A stretch of DNA of 64,000 nt from Oscillibacter valericigenes (GCF_021531435.1 NZ_JAFBIS010000011.1:37170-101169); one strand, 5' to 3'. Shown: positions 8,317 through 17,344, numbered from the stretch's first letter. Program-made: numbers and translations. The notes: generated by a model not told the origin, from the sequence alone.

Positions 8317-9254
8317 TCCTGCTGCTGCAATATACGCTGATCTTTGCCTCCGTTCTGGTGCTGGTGGCACTGGGCGGCTGCTTCTCCGAACACTCCGGCG
8401 TCATCAACATCGGTCTCGAGGGCATCATGGTCATGGGCGCCCTGGGCGGCGCGCTGATGATGAAGTTCCTGCCGGACAGCACGCCCGCCTTCGCCATGAT
8501 CCTGCTGGTGGTGCTGGCCGCCATCCTGCTGGGCATGATCTACTCCCTGCTGCTGGCCGTGGCCGCCATCAACTTCAAGGCGGACCAGACCCTGGTGGGC
8601 ACCGCTATGAACCTGCTGGGCACCGCCGCCGCCACCGTGTTCGTCAAGGCCATGAACACCGCCGAGAGCGTGGACAACGTGTCCTCCACTATCCAGTACA
8701 TCAACGCGAAAAAGGCGTTTTTGGTGAACATCGGCGGCTTTGAGTTCAACTGGTTCATGCTGATGGCCCTCATCGCCCTGGTGGTATCCTATGTGGTGCT
8801 GTACAAGACCCGCTTCGGCCTGCGGCTCATGGCCTGCGGTGAGCATCCCCAGGCGGCGGACAGCGTGGGCATCAACGTGTACAGGATGCGCTACGCCGGC
8901 GTGCTGATCTCCGGTATGCTGGGCGGACTGGGCGGCATCGTGTATATCACCGCCGGCGTCAGCGAGTGGAAGTTTGAAAACGGCGTGGCCGGTTTCGGCT
9001 TCCTGGCATTGGCGGTCATGATCTTCGGCCAGTGGAAGCCCACCCGCATCGCCCTGGCGGCGCTGCTGTTCGGTTTCTTCCGGGCCCTGGGCAATGTGTA
9101 CACCGGCTTTGATTTCCTCAAGGCCCTGAACCTGCCCAGCTCCGTGTACAACATGCTGCCCTACATCATCTCCCTGGTGGTGCTGGCGTTTACCTCAAAA
9201 AAATCCCGTGCTCCCAAAGCCGAGGGTATTCCCTACGACAAGGGACAGCGCTGA
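8313..9254 (+). CDS. nupQ: Nucleoside ABC transporter permease 2
   Basis: This 313-residue membrane protein is the second permease of the importer (YufQ/NupQ type). The segment GVINIGLEGIMVMGALGG near residue 28 is the family hallmark. Residues about 45-290 alternate hydrophobic helices with short loops. The start codon overlaps the nupP stop in an ATGA arrangement. The phosphoribosyltransferase gene begins 21 bases after its stop and is probably in the same transcript. Confidence 0.9.
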   Translation: MILLLQYTLIFASVLVLVALGGCFSEHSGVINIGLEGIMVMGALGGALMMKFLPDSTPAFAMILLVVLAAILLGMIYSLLLAVAAINFKADQTLVGTAMNLLGTAAATVFVKAMNTAESVDNVSSTIQYINAKKAFLVNIGGFEFNWFMLMALIALVVSYVVLYKTRFGLRLMACGEHPQAADSVGINVYRMRYAGVLISGMLGGLGGIVYITAGVSEWKFENGVAGFGFLALAVMIFGQWKPTRIALAALLFGFFRALGNVYTGFDFLKALNLPSSVYNMLPYIISLVVLAFTSKKSRAPKAEGIPYDKGQR

Positions 9255-9275
9255 AAAAACAGGAAGGAGCCGCTT

Positions 9276-9914
9276 ATGGAACCGAAATTTTTCAAGCTTC
9301 CCGTCTGTGTGGGTGATGTGACGCTGAATGTGGCCCGGGGCCACTTCGCCACCAGCCACAGCCATACCAACTACTTCATCGACGTGACGGCTCAGAAGGC
9401 CAGCCTGAAAGAGGCGGAGGCCGTGGCCCAGCAGCTTGTGGAGCACCATCTGTCTAACACGATGGTGGATACCATCCTGTGTCTGGACGGCACCAGGGTC
9501 ATCGGCACCTGCCTGGCCCGGGAGCTGACCCAGGCGGGGTACTGCTCCATCAACGAGGGGCGGGACATCTATATCCTCCGGGCGGAGGTGAACGCCGACG
9601 GCAAGATCCTCTTCCGGGACAACGCCCGCTTTATGATCGAGGGGAAGAACGTGCTGATCCTGGCGGCCTCCCTGACCACCGGCGGCACTGCCCGCCGGGG
9701 CATGGAGTGCATCCGCTACTACGGCGGCACTGTGGCGGGGATCGCCGCCATTTACAGCCACCGGACGGAGCTGGACGGCATCCTGGTGTCGGCGCTGTTT
9801 GACTGCGCCGACCTGCCGGACTACGCCAGCTACCCGGCGGAAGCCTGTCCGCTCTGCCGCAGGGGTATCCCGCTGGACGCGGTGGTGAACAGTTTCGGCT
9901 ATTCCAAAGTGTAA
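9276..9914 (+). CDS. Phosphoribosyltransferase-family protein (orotate PRT-like)
   Basis: This 212-residue protein has a type I PRT fold. The PRPP loop is near residues 130-142 (LILAASLTTGGTARRGME): the Thr-Thr-Gly-Gly phosphate loop is intact, but the two acidic residues that normally precede it (DD or ED) are Ala-Ala. It may therefore be a weak enzyme or a PRPP/nucleotide sensor. A tail CPLCRRG near residue 195 could bind metal. A GGAG site precedes the ATG. Its place after the nucleoside importer suggests base or nucleotide salvage, or regulation of it; the substrate is unknown. Confidence 0.7.
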   Translation: MEPKFFKLPVCVGDVTLNVARGHFATSHSHTNYFIDVTAQKASLKEAEAVAQQLVEHHLSNTMVDTILCLDGTRVIGTCLARELTQAGYCSINEGRDIYILRAEVNADGKILFRDNARFMIEGKNVLILAASLTTGGTARRGMECIRYYGGTVAGIAAIYSHRTELDGILVSALFDCADLPDYASYPAEACPLCRRGIPLDAVVNSFGYSKV

Positions 9915-9925
9915 ACCGCACAATC

Positions 9926-9970
9926 AAAAATACCCTCTGTTGTCGGAAATGACGGCAGAGGGTATTTTTT
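9926..9970. terminator. Bidirectional terminator
   Basis: The stem AAAAATACCCTCTG / CAGAGGGTATTTTT with a 16-base loop ends in a T-run. It separates the plus-strand nucleoside operon from the convergent ylbJ, whose stop codon lies within its right end. Confidence 0.85.
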
Positions 9971-10895
9971 ATCCCAGCACATAGCCGGAGAGGGCCAGGG
10001 CCAGACCTGCGGAGAAAAGGGCCTGAAGAGCTTTTCCCAGGGCGCAGGGGGCCAGGCGCAGCCCGGTGCCGTCCAGCACCGCCGCCGTCTGGCACAGGAC
10101 CGACAGCCCGCCCCAGCCCGCGCAGGCGGCGGAGAGAACAAAGCCGAAGGCGTCCGGCGTCAGCAGGGGCGTCAGGGAGAACAACTCCACGGCTCCCACC
10201 AGCACCGCGGACAGGTGGCCTCCCCGGGCCGCCAGGGGGCTGACCAGCACGTAAAAGAGGGTGACGAAGGCGCAGACGGACAGCATCCCATTGGCGGCGG
10301 AGCGGACGGAGGACACCACCGCGGCGGGCAGGGACACGGTGCGGCAGGAGACGGCCCGCACTTTCTCCCTGCGGGCGGGGGCCTTGCCGCCCCGGAACAG
10401 GAGGCCCGTCAGCAGGGCGGAGAGCAGATGGATGAGCCACAGCCACACCCCCACCCGGACGCTGCCGAACACGCCGCTGCCCAGGACGCTGATGAGAAAG
10501 ATGGGGTTGGAGTTGTTGCAGAAGGCCAGCAGCCGCTCCGTCTCGTTCTTTGTCAAAAGCCCCTGTTGGTACAGCTCCGCCGCCGACTGGGCGCCGATGG
10601 GGTAGCCGCCCACCAGTCCCAGCAGCAGCGGACCGCTGGCCTGCCCCGGCAGGCGGAACAGGGGCGTCATCAGCCCGGACAGGTAGGGCGACAGCCACTC
10701 CCCGAAGCCCAGGGCGATCAGGAGGCCGGAGATCACCAGAAAGGGAAACAGGGAGGGAATGACCGTCCCGGCGCAGAGAGACAGGGCCCGGGCGGCCGCT
10801 GTCCGGACGTGCTGCACGTCCCGTAAAAGCCACAGCAGCACGCCGCACAGCACCAGGCAGGCGTCCCGCCGCCAACGGTTTTTCATATACATCAC
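9969..10895 (-). CDS. ylbJ: Sporulation integral membrane protein YlbJ
   Basis: YlbJ is a polytopic membrane protein with nucleoside-recognition (Gate) domains, needed in Bacillus for normal spore cortex formation under sigma-E. Seen here are 308 residues with about eight hydrophobic segments and the conserved segments GTVIPSLFPFLVISGLL near residue 43 and GLVGGYPIGAQ near 93, followed by FCNNSNPIFL near 125. Possible starts are 10895 (MMYMKN) and the third Met at 10886. It is divergent from yqfC, another sigma-E-type sporulation gene. Confidence 0.9.
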   Translation of the reverse strand: MMYMKNRWRRDACLVLCGVLLWLLRDVQHVRTAAARALSLCAGTVIPSLFPFLVISGLLIALGFGEWLSPYLSGLMTPLFRLPGQASGPLLLGLVGGYPIGAQSAAELYQQGLLTKNETERLLAFCNNSNPIFLISVLGSGVFGSVRVGVWLWLIHLLSALLTGLLFRGGKAPARREKVRAVSCRTVSLPAAVVSSVRSAANGMLSVCAFVTLFYVLVSPLAARGGHLSAVLVGAVELFSLTPLLTPDAFGFVLSAACAGWGGLSVLCQTAAVLDGTGLRLAPCALGKALQALFSAGLALALSGYVLG

Positions 10896-10966
10896 CGCCA
10901 GATTTCTATGCGCCGCCGGGCAAGTTTAGGACTGCCGCGTCATAGAGTTGCAGCAGAGGTGAGTAT

Positions 10967-11266
10967 ATGGAACGGAATCGGAGAGACAAAGAGGGCGGCG
11001 TTCTCAGCACCGTGGCGGAGCTGTTCGACCTGCCGGCGGACGTGGTGGCGGGCCTGCCCCGGCTGGAGATGGTGGGCAGCCGCCAGCTTTACCTGGAGCA
11101 CCACACCGGCATCCTGGCGTACAGCCAGGACCTGGTGGACGCCAATACCTCCGCCGGCGTGCTGCGCATCCGGGGGGCGAACCTGACGCTGCTGGCTATG
11201 ACGGCGGGGGAGCTGCGCATCGGTGGCCGCATCGACGCCGTGGAGTGGCTGGGAGCGGACGGATGA
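10967..11266 (+). CDS. yqfC: Sporulation protein YqfC (YabP family)
   Basis: This short 99-residue protein of the YabP/YqfC family is expressed in the mother cell in Bacillus. A basic head (MERNRRDKEG) precedes LFDLPADVVAGLPRLEMVG, the usual family start, and the beta-rich core ends in GRIDAVEWL. GAGGTG lies ahead of the ATG. It overlaps yqfD by four bases (ATGA), the normal yqfCD arrangement, so the products probably act together at the forespore membrane. Confidence 0.9.
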   Translation: MERNRRDKEGGVLSTVAELFDLPADVVAGLPRLEMVGSRQLYLEHHTGILAYSQDLVDANTSAGVLRIRGANLTLLAMTAGELRIGGRIDAVEWLGADG

Positions 11267-12459
11267 TGCAGGAACTGATCAACCGCCTCCGGGGACAGGT
11301 GCGCGTCCGGGCGGAGTGCGCGTTCCCGGAGCGGGTGCTGAACCTGTGCGGCGCCCGGGATCTGGCGTTCTGGGACCTGGAGTGGGAATCCCCCACCGCC
11401 TTTACCTGCCGCCTGAGCCGCAGCGACTACGGGAAGCTCCGCCGGGCGGCAGAAAAGCTGGACTGTGAGCTGACGGTGGTGGGCCGGGAGGGAGCGCCCT
11501 TCTTCCTCCGGCGGTTCCGCCACCGGACGGCCCTGGTCACCGGTTTGGTGGCCTGCGGACTGGGCCTGTTCGTGGGCTCCTTTTTCGTGTGGGATTTCCG
11601 GGTGGAGGGCAACGAGACGGTGTCCACCGAGCGCATCCTCCGGGCCCTGGAGAAAAACGGCGTGGGGCTGGGGTCCTTCGGATTGTCCCTGGACGGGGAG
11701 GACATCCGCAACCATGTGCTGCTGGACATCCCGGAGCTGAGCTGGATCGCCGTGAATGTCTCCGGCTGCCGGGCCAACGTCCAGGTGCGGGAGCGGGTGC
11801 TGCCGCCGGAGATCGTGGACGAAAAGACGCCCAGCAACGTAGTGGCCCGGCGGGCGGGGCTGGTGCTGGAGGTCCGGGCGCTGGACGGCGTGACCTGTGT
11901 GCTGCCGGGGACCTCCGTGGAAAAGGGACAGCTCCTCATCTCCGGCGTGGCGGACACGGACACCTTCGGCGCCCGTATCCTGGCGGGCATGGGCAAGGTG
12001 CGGGCCAGGACCTGGTACACTCTGACCACGGAAGTGCCCCTGACGGCCCGGACAAAGCAGTACACGGGAAAGGAAAAGACCTGCGTCTCCCTGATCCTGG
12101 GGACCCGCCGCGTAAAATTCTTCCGAAACAGTAGCATCGAAGGGGAGAAATATGATAAAATAACCGAAAGGCATCCCTGGTCCCTCTTTGGCATCCCGCT
12201 GCCGGTGACGGTGGTGACGGAAACCTGCCGCTTTTATGAGACGGCGCCCCAGGCCCGCTCCCCGGTGGAGGCGGAACGGGCGGCGGAGCAGGTGCTGACG
12301 GAGCAGCTCCAGCGCATGGTGGAGCCTTACGGCACCGTGCGGTCCACGCTGTGTTCCTCCCGTCAGCGGGGGGATACCCTGACCGTCACCCTGACGGCGG
12401 AGTGCGAGGAGGAGATCGGGGAGAGCGTTCCTATCTATACGGAAGATACACAGGAGTGA
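11263..12459 (+). CDS. yqfD: Sporulation protein YqfD
   Basis: The 398-residue YqfD has a soluble N-terminal region of about 85 residues, one transmembrane segment at about 92-112 (LVTGLVACGLGLFVGSFF) and a large extracytoplasmic part. WDFRVEGNETVS after the helix is typical. GTG 11245 is also in frame, but ATG 11263 forms the coupled ATGA overlap with yqfC and has GGAGCGGA just ahead. The family is known only from spore formers and is needed for efficient sporulation. Confidence 0.88.
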   Translation: MMQELINRLRGQVRVRAECAFPERVLNLCGARDLAFWDLEWESPTAFTCRLSRSDYGKLRRAAEKLDCELTVVGREGAPFFLRRFRHRTALVTGLVACGLGLFVGSFFVWDFRVEGNETVSTERILRALEKNGVGLGSFGLSLDGEDIRNHVLLDIPELSWIAVNVSGCRANVQVRERVLPPEIVDEKTPSNVVARRAGLVLEVRALDGVTCVLPGTSVEKGQLLISGVADTDTFGARILAGMGKVRARTWYTLTTEVPLTARTKQYTGKEKTCVSLILGTRRVKFFRNSSIEGEKYDKITERHPWSLFGIPLPVTVVTETCRFYETAPQARSPVEAERAAEQVLTEQLQRMVEPYGTVRSTLCSSRQRGDTLTVTLTAECEEEIGESVPIYTEDTQE

Positions 12460-12466
12460 TACAGTT

Positions 12467-13441
12467 TTGGAACAGAGGATCAGCATTGAGCGGCTGGAAC
12501 AGGCCGTGAATATCTTTGGCTCGTTTGACGAGAACATCCGCCTGCTGGAGCAGGAATTTGACGTCACGGTGGTGAACCGGGACGGCGAACTGCGGGTGGA
12601 CGGCGATGCGGAGAACACTATGCTGGCCTGCAAGGCCATCCAGGCCCTGCTGACCCTGTCCAGCCGGGGCGAGGCCATCGGCGAACAGAACGTGCGCTAT
12701 GTCATCGGCCTGGTCCGCTCGGGCAAGGAGGAACAGATCACGGAGCTGACCGGCGACGTGCTGTGCATCTCCGCCAAGGGCCGGCCGGTGAAGCCCAAGA
12801 CCATCGGCCAGAAGGAATATATCAAATCCGTGCTGAAAAACACGGTCACGATCGGCGTGGGCCCGGCGGGTACCGGCAAGACCTACTTGGCGGTGGCCGC
12901 CGCTGTCCAGGCGTTCCGGGACAAGCAGGTGAACCGCATCATCCTGACCCGCCCGGCGGTGGAGGCCGGTGAGCGGCTGGGCTTCCTGCCCGGCGACCTG
13001 CAGAGCAAGGTCGACCCGTACCTGCGGCCCCTGTACGACGCCCTGTTCGACATGCTGGGGGCGGAGACCTACCAGAAATACCTGGAGCGGGGCAACATCG
13101 AGGTGGCGCCCCTGGCCTATATGCGGGGCCGGACCCTGGACGACAGCTTCATCATTTTGGACGAGGCCCAGAACACCAGCCGGGAGCAGATGAAAATGTT
13201 CCTGACCCGTCTGGGCTTCGGCTCCAAGATCGTCATCACCGGCGACGTGACCCAAATCGACCTGCCTGACGGCAAGCCCTCCGGTCTGCGGGAGGCCATG
13301 CGGGTGCTGAAAAACGTGGAGGGCATCGGCATCTGCGAGCTGACCAACGCCGACGTGGTGCGGCACGTCATGGTCCAGCGCATCGTGCAGGCCTACGAGG
13401 ACTACGAAAACGCCAAAAACGGCGGAAAGGGCAGAAAATGA
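12467..13441 (+). CDS. phoH: PhoH-family ATPase
   Basis: The 324-residue PhoH-like P-loop ATPase is predicted to act on RNA. Walker A is GPAGTGKTYLA near residue 138 and Walker B is FIILDEAQN near 233, with the usual ITGDVTQIDLP motif near 262. The N-terminal 100 residues form the KH-like region found in this branch. Translation probably starts at TTG 12467, with CAGGAG at 12451-12456; no ATG fits. Linkage to ybeY (rRNA maturation) is widespread and suggests a role in ribosome or RNA quality control. Confidence 0.9.
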   Translation: MEQRISIERLEQAVNIFGSFDENIRLLEQEFDVTVVNRDGELRVDGDAENTMLACKAIQALLTLSSRGEAIGEQNVRYVIGLVRSGKEEQITELTGDVLCISAKGRPVKPKTIGQKEYIKSVLKNTVTIGVGPAGTGKTYLAVAAAVQAFRDKQVNRIILTRPAVEAGERLGFLPGDLQSKVDPYLRPLYDALFDMLGAETYQKYLERGNIEVAPLAYMRGRTLDDSFIILDEAQNTSREQMKMFLTRLGFGSKIVITGDVTQIDLPDGKPSGLREAMRVLKNVEGIGICELTNADVVRHVMVQRIVQAYEDYENAKNGGKGRK

Positions 13442-13926
13442 GCCGGGCCGCGTTTCGCGGGGCGTGCCCGGAGGACACGGCGCTGATCCTGCGCTTTATC
13501 CGGGAACTGGCTGCCTATGAGCAGCTGGAGGATCAGGTGGTGGCCGACGAGGAGACGCTGCGCCGCTGGATCTTTGAGAAGAAGGGCGCGGAAGTGCTGT
13601 TCGTGCTGGAGGACGGCAGGGAAGTGGGCTTTGCCCTGTACTTCCATAATTTCTCGACCTTTCTGGGGCGCTCCGGTGTCTATCTGGAGGACCTGTTCGT
13701 CCTGCCGGAGTACCGGGGCAGGGGCTATGGCAAGGCCCTGCTGTGCCGCCTTGCCGCCATCGCGAAGGAGGAGGGCTGCGGCCGGCTGGAGTGGTGGTGC
13801 CTGGACTGGAACAAGCCCAGCATCGACTTTTATAAAAGCATGGGCGCGGAGCCTATGGAGGACTGGACCGTGTACCGGGTGGCCGGAGAGACACTGGACA
13901 AACTGGCAGAGGAGGCAGCGATATGA
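13438..13926 (+). CDS. GNAT-family N-acetyltransferase
   Basis: The 162-residue GNAT fold has the acetyl-CoA loop YRGRGYGKALL near residue 96 (R-G-x-G-x-G/A type) and the LEDLFVLPEYRG strand before it, as in the diamine/aminoglycoside-like branch. GADPEDW-type C-terminal features (SMGAEPMEDWTVYRV) match the SAT-like group. It overlaps phoH and ybeY by four bases each, so it is translated as part of this operon. The usual gene in this place, yqfF (7TM-HD), is absent. The substrate is unknown. Confidence 0.85.
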   Translation: MSRAAFRGACPEDTALILRFIRELAAYEQLEDQVVADEETLRRWIFEKKGAEVLFVLEDGREVGFALYFHNFSTFLGRSGVYLEDLFVLPEYRGRGYGKALLCRLAAIAKEEGCGRLEWWCLDWNKPSIDFYKSMGAEPMEDWTVYRVAGETLDKLAEEAAI

Positions 13927-14420
13927 AACGGCATTACATTCCCATTACCGCCGATGTGCCGGGAGCGGCCGGCGAGAGCCGCTGCGCCTTTATCCGCAAG
14001 GTCATCCGTACCGCCCTGGCGGCGGAGGGGGTGGACTTCCCCTGCGAGGTGGACGTGCTTTTGACCGATGATGGGAACATCCACACCATCAACCGGGAGA
14101 TGCGGGAGGTGGACCGGGCCACGGATGTGCTGAGCTTCCCGGAGTTTGACCTTGCCCCCGGCGAGCTGCCAACGGAGGAGGACGCGGACCCCGGCACCGG
14201 GCTGGTGCCCCTGGGGGACATGGTCATCTCCATGGAGCACGTGGCGGCCCAGGCGAAAGAGTACGGCCACTCCCAGCGCCGGGAGCTGGCGTACCTGGTG
14301 ACCCATTCCGTGCTGCACCTGCTGGGCTACGACCACCTGGACGAGGGGCCGCAGAAGAAACAGATGCGGGAGAGAGAAGAAGCGATTCTGGCGGAATTGG
14401 GCATCACCCGGGAGAACTGA
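13923..14420 (+). CDS. ybeY: rRNA maturation endoribonuclease YbeY
   Basis: YbeY is a zinc endoribonuclease needed for 16S rRNA 3'-end maturation and ribosome quality control. The zinc motif HSVLHLLGYDH (H-x3-H-x5-H) is near residue 122. INREMREVDRATDVLSF near residue 57 is the conserved RNA-binding strand, with the usual Arg and Asp. At 165 residues the length is normal. The start overlaps the GNAT stop (ATGA), so expression is coupled to phoH. Confidence 0.95.
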   Translation: MKRHYIPITADVPGAAGESRCAFIRKVIRTALAAEGVDFPCEVDVLLTDDGNIHTINREMREVDRATDVLSFPEFDLAPGELPTEEDADPGTGLVPLGDMVISMEHVAAQAKEYGHSQRRELAYLVTHSVLHLLGYDHLDEGPQKKQMREREEAILAELGITREN

Positions 14421-14433
14421 GGAGGGCCTGTCA

Positions 14434-14643
14434 ATGAAAAGCCGTGTTGTGACCTGGATCGGTATTGCCGCTGCGGTGATATTGCTGTTGCTGCTTTTTT
14501 CGGATTTGGGGCCGGTTCAGAGCATTTTGAATCTCCTGCCATTTGCGGTTCTGACAGCTTTGCTCATATACAATTTGGTAAAGTTGGACAGAGTGGAAAA
14601 GAAGCTGGACAAGCTGCTGGAGGAGAAGGAATCTCAGAAGTGA
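14434..14643 (+). CDS. Small two-helix membrane protein
   Basis: The 69-residue protein has helices at about 6-23 and 32-49 and then a charged, heptad-like tail (LVKLDRVEKKLDKLLEEKE) that could form a coiled coil. AGGAGG precedes the ATG. It lies 13 bases after ybeY. I recognise no family; a scaffolding or membrane-tether role is possible, but nothing in the sequence shows it. Confidence 0.65.
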   Translation: MKSRVVTWIGIAAAVILLLLLFSDLGPVQSILNLLPFAVLTALLIYNLVKLDRVEKKLDKLLEEKESQK

Positions 14644-14707
14644 ACTTGTCCCTGCCGGGGGAACCTCTGTTTTGAAATCCGCATACACTGTCCCGAGGTG
14701 ATGCGGC

Positions 14708-15031
14708 ATGACATTGTTACAGGATGGCATTCTGGCGTTTTTCTCGGCGGTGGGCATGACCACCGTGGTCTGGCTGCTGTCCGGAGCCCTGCTCCACGCC
14801 GGGCGGCCCACAGTGCCGGGGCTCCTGCTGGTGCTGCCCCTGAAAGGGGAGGCGCTGGCCATGGAGAACGACGTGCGGGAGCTGCGGCGGGTCCAGGGAC
14901 GGCTGCCGGGGGCCAAAATCGTGCTGGCGGACTGCGGCATGACGGAGGACGCCCGGGAGCTGGCGGCGTATCTCGCCGAACGGGAGAAAAACGCGGAACT
15001 GGTGGACGCGAAAACATTTCAAGTAAAGTAG
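14708..15031 (+). CDS. Conserved-looking hypothetical protein with one N-terminal helix
   Basis: The 107-residue protein has a hydrophobic N-terminal segment (about 8-30) followed by a soluble alpha/beta part. Residues 40-80 (LLLVLPLKGEALAMENDVRE, then AKIVLADCGMTEDARELA) look like a strand-helix pair as in a small nucleotide- or glycosyl-binding half-fold. GAGGTG stands before the ATG, and recD2 starts nine bases after the stop. I cannot name a family. Confidence 0.6.
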   Translation: MTLLQDGILAFFSAVGMTTVVWLLSGALLHAGRPTVPGLLLVLPLKGEALAMENDVRELRRVQGRLPGAKIVLADCGMTEDARELAAYLAEREKNAELVDAKTFQVK

Positions 15032-15039
15032 GATGAGAC

Positions 15040-17244
15040 ATGGAAGAACTGGTCACCTGGGAGGGCACGGTACATAGCGTCATTTTTCAAAACGCCGAAA
15101 ACGGTTATACGGTGCTCCGCCTCCTCACCGAGGAGGGCGAGGTGATCACGGTGGTGGGATGCATCCCCTGCGCCGCGCCGGGGGAGCATCTGACCGTCTC
15201 CGGCGTGTGGGAGCAGCATCCCCAGCACGGCGAGCAGCTGCGGGCGGTGGAGCTGGAGCGGAGCCTGCCGGAGGACGAGGAGGAGATCTTCGACTACCTG
15301 TCCTCCGGGGTGTGCAAGGGCGTGGGCCCCGCCACCGCCCGGCGCATCGTGGACCGCTTCGGTCCGGAGACGCTGGACATTCTGGAGCAGGACCCGGGGC
15401 GGCTGACCTCTATCCGCGGCATCACGGAGAAGAAGGCCCAGGAGATCGCCGCCAGCTTCCGGCAGGCCATGGGGCTGCGGCGGCTGATGGCTTTCCTGGC
15501 CCAGTACCAGCTGCCCCCGGTGCTGGCCATGCGGCTGCGGCAGGTCTACGGCGACGCGGCGCTGGAGAAGGTGCGGGAGAACCCCTATCTCCTGTCCTCC
15601 GACGACTGCGGCGTGGAGTTTTCCGCCACCGACGAGATCGCAATGAGTATGGGCTTTTCCGCCGACTGCGGCGAGCGGCTGCGGGCGGCGGTGACCTTTG
15701 AACTGAGCCACAACGAGAACAACGGCCATGTGTTCCTGCCCCGGTCAAAGCTGGTGGCGGCCACCTGCCAGCTTCTGGACTGCGGCGAGGAGCTGGTGGA
15801 GGGCGCCCTGGACGAGCTTATCGAGCGCCGGGCCGTGGTGCAGGAGCCGGTGGCCAACGTGGAGGCCTGCTACCTCCGGCGGCTGTGGGAGGCGGAGGTG
15901 TCCGCCTGCGTGCGCTTAAACGGCCTGCTGGCGGTGGACGCCGACAGAAGCCCCCAGGCCGGCAAGACCGTCTCGGAAATCGAGGCGGAGCAGGGCATCA
16001 CCTACGCGCCCCAGCAGCGGCAGGCGGTGGAGCTGGCGGCGAGGACCGGGGTGGTTATCCTCACCGGCGGCCCCGGCACCGGCAAGACCACCACCGTCCG
16101 GGGCATCGTGGCGCTGTTTGAAAAAATGGGGCTGGACATCGTGCTGGCGGCCCCCACCGGGCGGGCAGCCAAGCGCATGAGCGAGCTGACGGGCCGGGAG
16201 GCCCAGACCGTCCACCGGCTGCTGGGGATGAGCTGGAACGAGGCCACCCAGCAGGTGGCGTTTACCAAAACGGAAAAGGAGCCGCTGGAGACCGACGCCG
16301 TCATCGTGGACGAGATGAGCATGGTGGACCTGACGCTGTTTTCCGCCCTGCTGCGGGCCCTGCGGCCCGGCACCCGGCTGGTGCTGGTGGGAGACGCCGA
16401 CCAGCTGCCCTCCGTAGGGGCGGGCAACGTGTTCTCCGACCTCATCCGCAGCGGGCGGGTGGAGACGGTTTTCCTGCGGGAGGTGTTCCGCCAGGCGGAG
16501 AAGTCCGCCATCATCCGCAACGCCCACGCCGTCAATCTGGGCCAGCCGCCCCGATTGACCAACGACCAGGGAGACTTTTTCTTCATGTGCCGCAGGGACG
16601 GCGAGCGAACGGTATCTACCATCGTGGAGCTGTGCAGGACCCGCCTGCCGGAGAAAATGGGCATCCCGGCGGACCAGATCCAGGTATTGACCCCCACCCG
16701 GAAAGGGGCCAGCGGCACCATCAGCCTCAACCGCTGCCTTCAGGAGGCCCTGAACCCCGCCGGACCGGACAAACGGGAAATTCAATGGGGGGACAGGCTG
16801 TTCCGTGAGGGCGACCGCATCATGCAGACCCGGAACGACTACAACGTGGTCTGGGGCCGGGAGGACGGCACCATCGGCACCGGCATTTTCAACGGCGACG
16901 TGGGGAAAATTCTGCAGATCGACCCCTCCGGCGAGTGGCTGGCGGTGGAGTTCGACGGCCGGGCGGCGACCTACGGCGTGGAGATGCTGAACGAGATCGA
17001 CCTGGCCTATGCCATGACCGTCCACAAGGCCCAGGGCAGCGAGTACCGCTGCGTGGTGATGGCGGCCATGCCCGCGGCCCAGTCGCTGATGGTGCGGGGC
17101 GTGCTGTACACCGCCCTGACCCGGGCCCGGGAGCTGCTGATCGTGGTAGGCGACGACGCGGCCATCCGGTCCATGGCGGCAAACGACAAGCAGCAGAAGC
17201 GCTATTCCGGCCTGCGGTGGCGGTTGGCGCACAGCGAGAGGTGA
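15040..17244 (+). CDS. recD2: RecD2-type ATP-dependent DNA helicase
   Basis: RecD2 is a 5'-3' SF1B helicase acting in DNA repair without RecBC. The 734 residues include an OB-like N-terminus, helix-hairpin-helix motifs near 85-145 (GVCKGVGPATARRIV, SIRGITEKKAQEI), Walker A LTGGPGTGKTTTV near 343, Walker B VIVDEMSMVD near 424 and the C-terminal UvrD-like motif YAMTVHKAQGSEY near 655. The length matches Firmicute RecD2. The start has a weak site (AAAGTAGGATGAG) just ahead. Confidence 0.95.
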   Translation: MEELVTWEGTVHSVIFQNAENGYTVLRLLTEEGEVITVVGCIPCAAPGEHLTVSGVWEQHPQHGEQLRAVELERSLPEDEEEIFDYLSSGVCKGVGPATARRIVDRFGPETLDILEQDPGRLTSIRGITEKKAQEIAASFRQAMGLRRLMAFLAQYQLPPVLAMRLRQVYGDAALEKVRENPYLLSSDDCGVEFSATDEIAMSMGFSADCGERLRAAVTFELSHNENNGHVFLPRSKLVAATCQLLDCGEELVEGALDELIERRAVVQEPVANVEACYLRRLWEAEVSACVRLNGLLAVDADRSPQAGKTVSEIEAEQGITYAPQQRQAVELAARTGVVILTGGPGTGKTTTVRGIVALFEKMGLDIVLAAPTGRAAKRMSELTGREAQTVHRLLGMSWNEATQQVAFTKTEKEPLETDAVIVDEMSMVDLTLFSALLRALRPGTRLVLVGDADQLPSVGAGNVFSDLIRSGRVETVFLREVFRQAEKSAIIRNAHAVNLGQPPRLTNDQGDFFFMCRRDGERTVSTIVELCRTRLPEKMGIPADQIQVLTPTRKGASGTISLNRCLQEALNPAGPDKREIQWGDRLFREGDRIMQTRNDYNVVWGREDGTIGTGIFNGDVGKILQIDPSGEWLAVEFDGRAATYGVEMLNEIDLAYAMTVHKAQGSEYRCVVMAAMPAAQSLMVRGVLYTALTRARELLIVVGDDAAIRSMAANDKQQKRYSGLRWRLAHSER

Positions 17245-17269
17245 CCCCGGAGGGGGCCACCTCTTTTTT
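17236..17269 (+). terminator. Terminator of recD2
   Basis: The stem GAGAGGTG-A-CCCC / GGGG-C-CACCTCT begins inside the last recD2 codons and ends in a T-run at about 17264-17269. Confidence 0.8.
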
Positions 17270-17277
17270 GTATAGAA

Positions 17278-17318
17278 TAGGACAAATAGTCCAAAATAGC
17301 GCAGTACAATATGTCCTA
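17278..17318 (+). promoter_or_regulatory. Promoter/operator region of the XRE regulator
   Basis: A -10-like TACAAT (17305-17310) lies between inverted 7-base arms TAGGACA (17278-17284) and TGTCCTA (17312-17318). The -35 box is not clear. The arms would suit autoregulation by the XRE protein encoded downstream. Confidence 0.4.
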
Positions 17319-17344
17319 AGAATAGAATCATTTCGGTGATTCAA

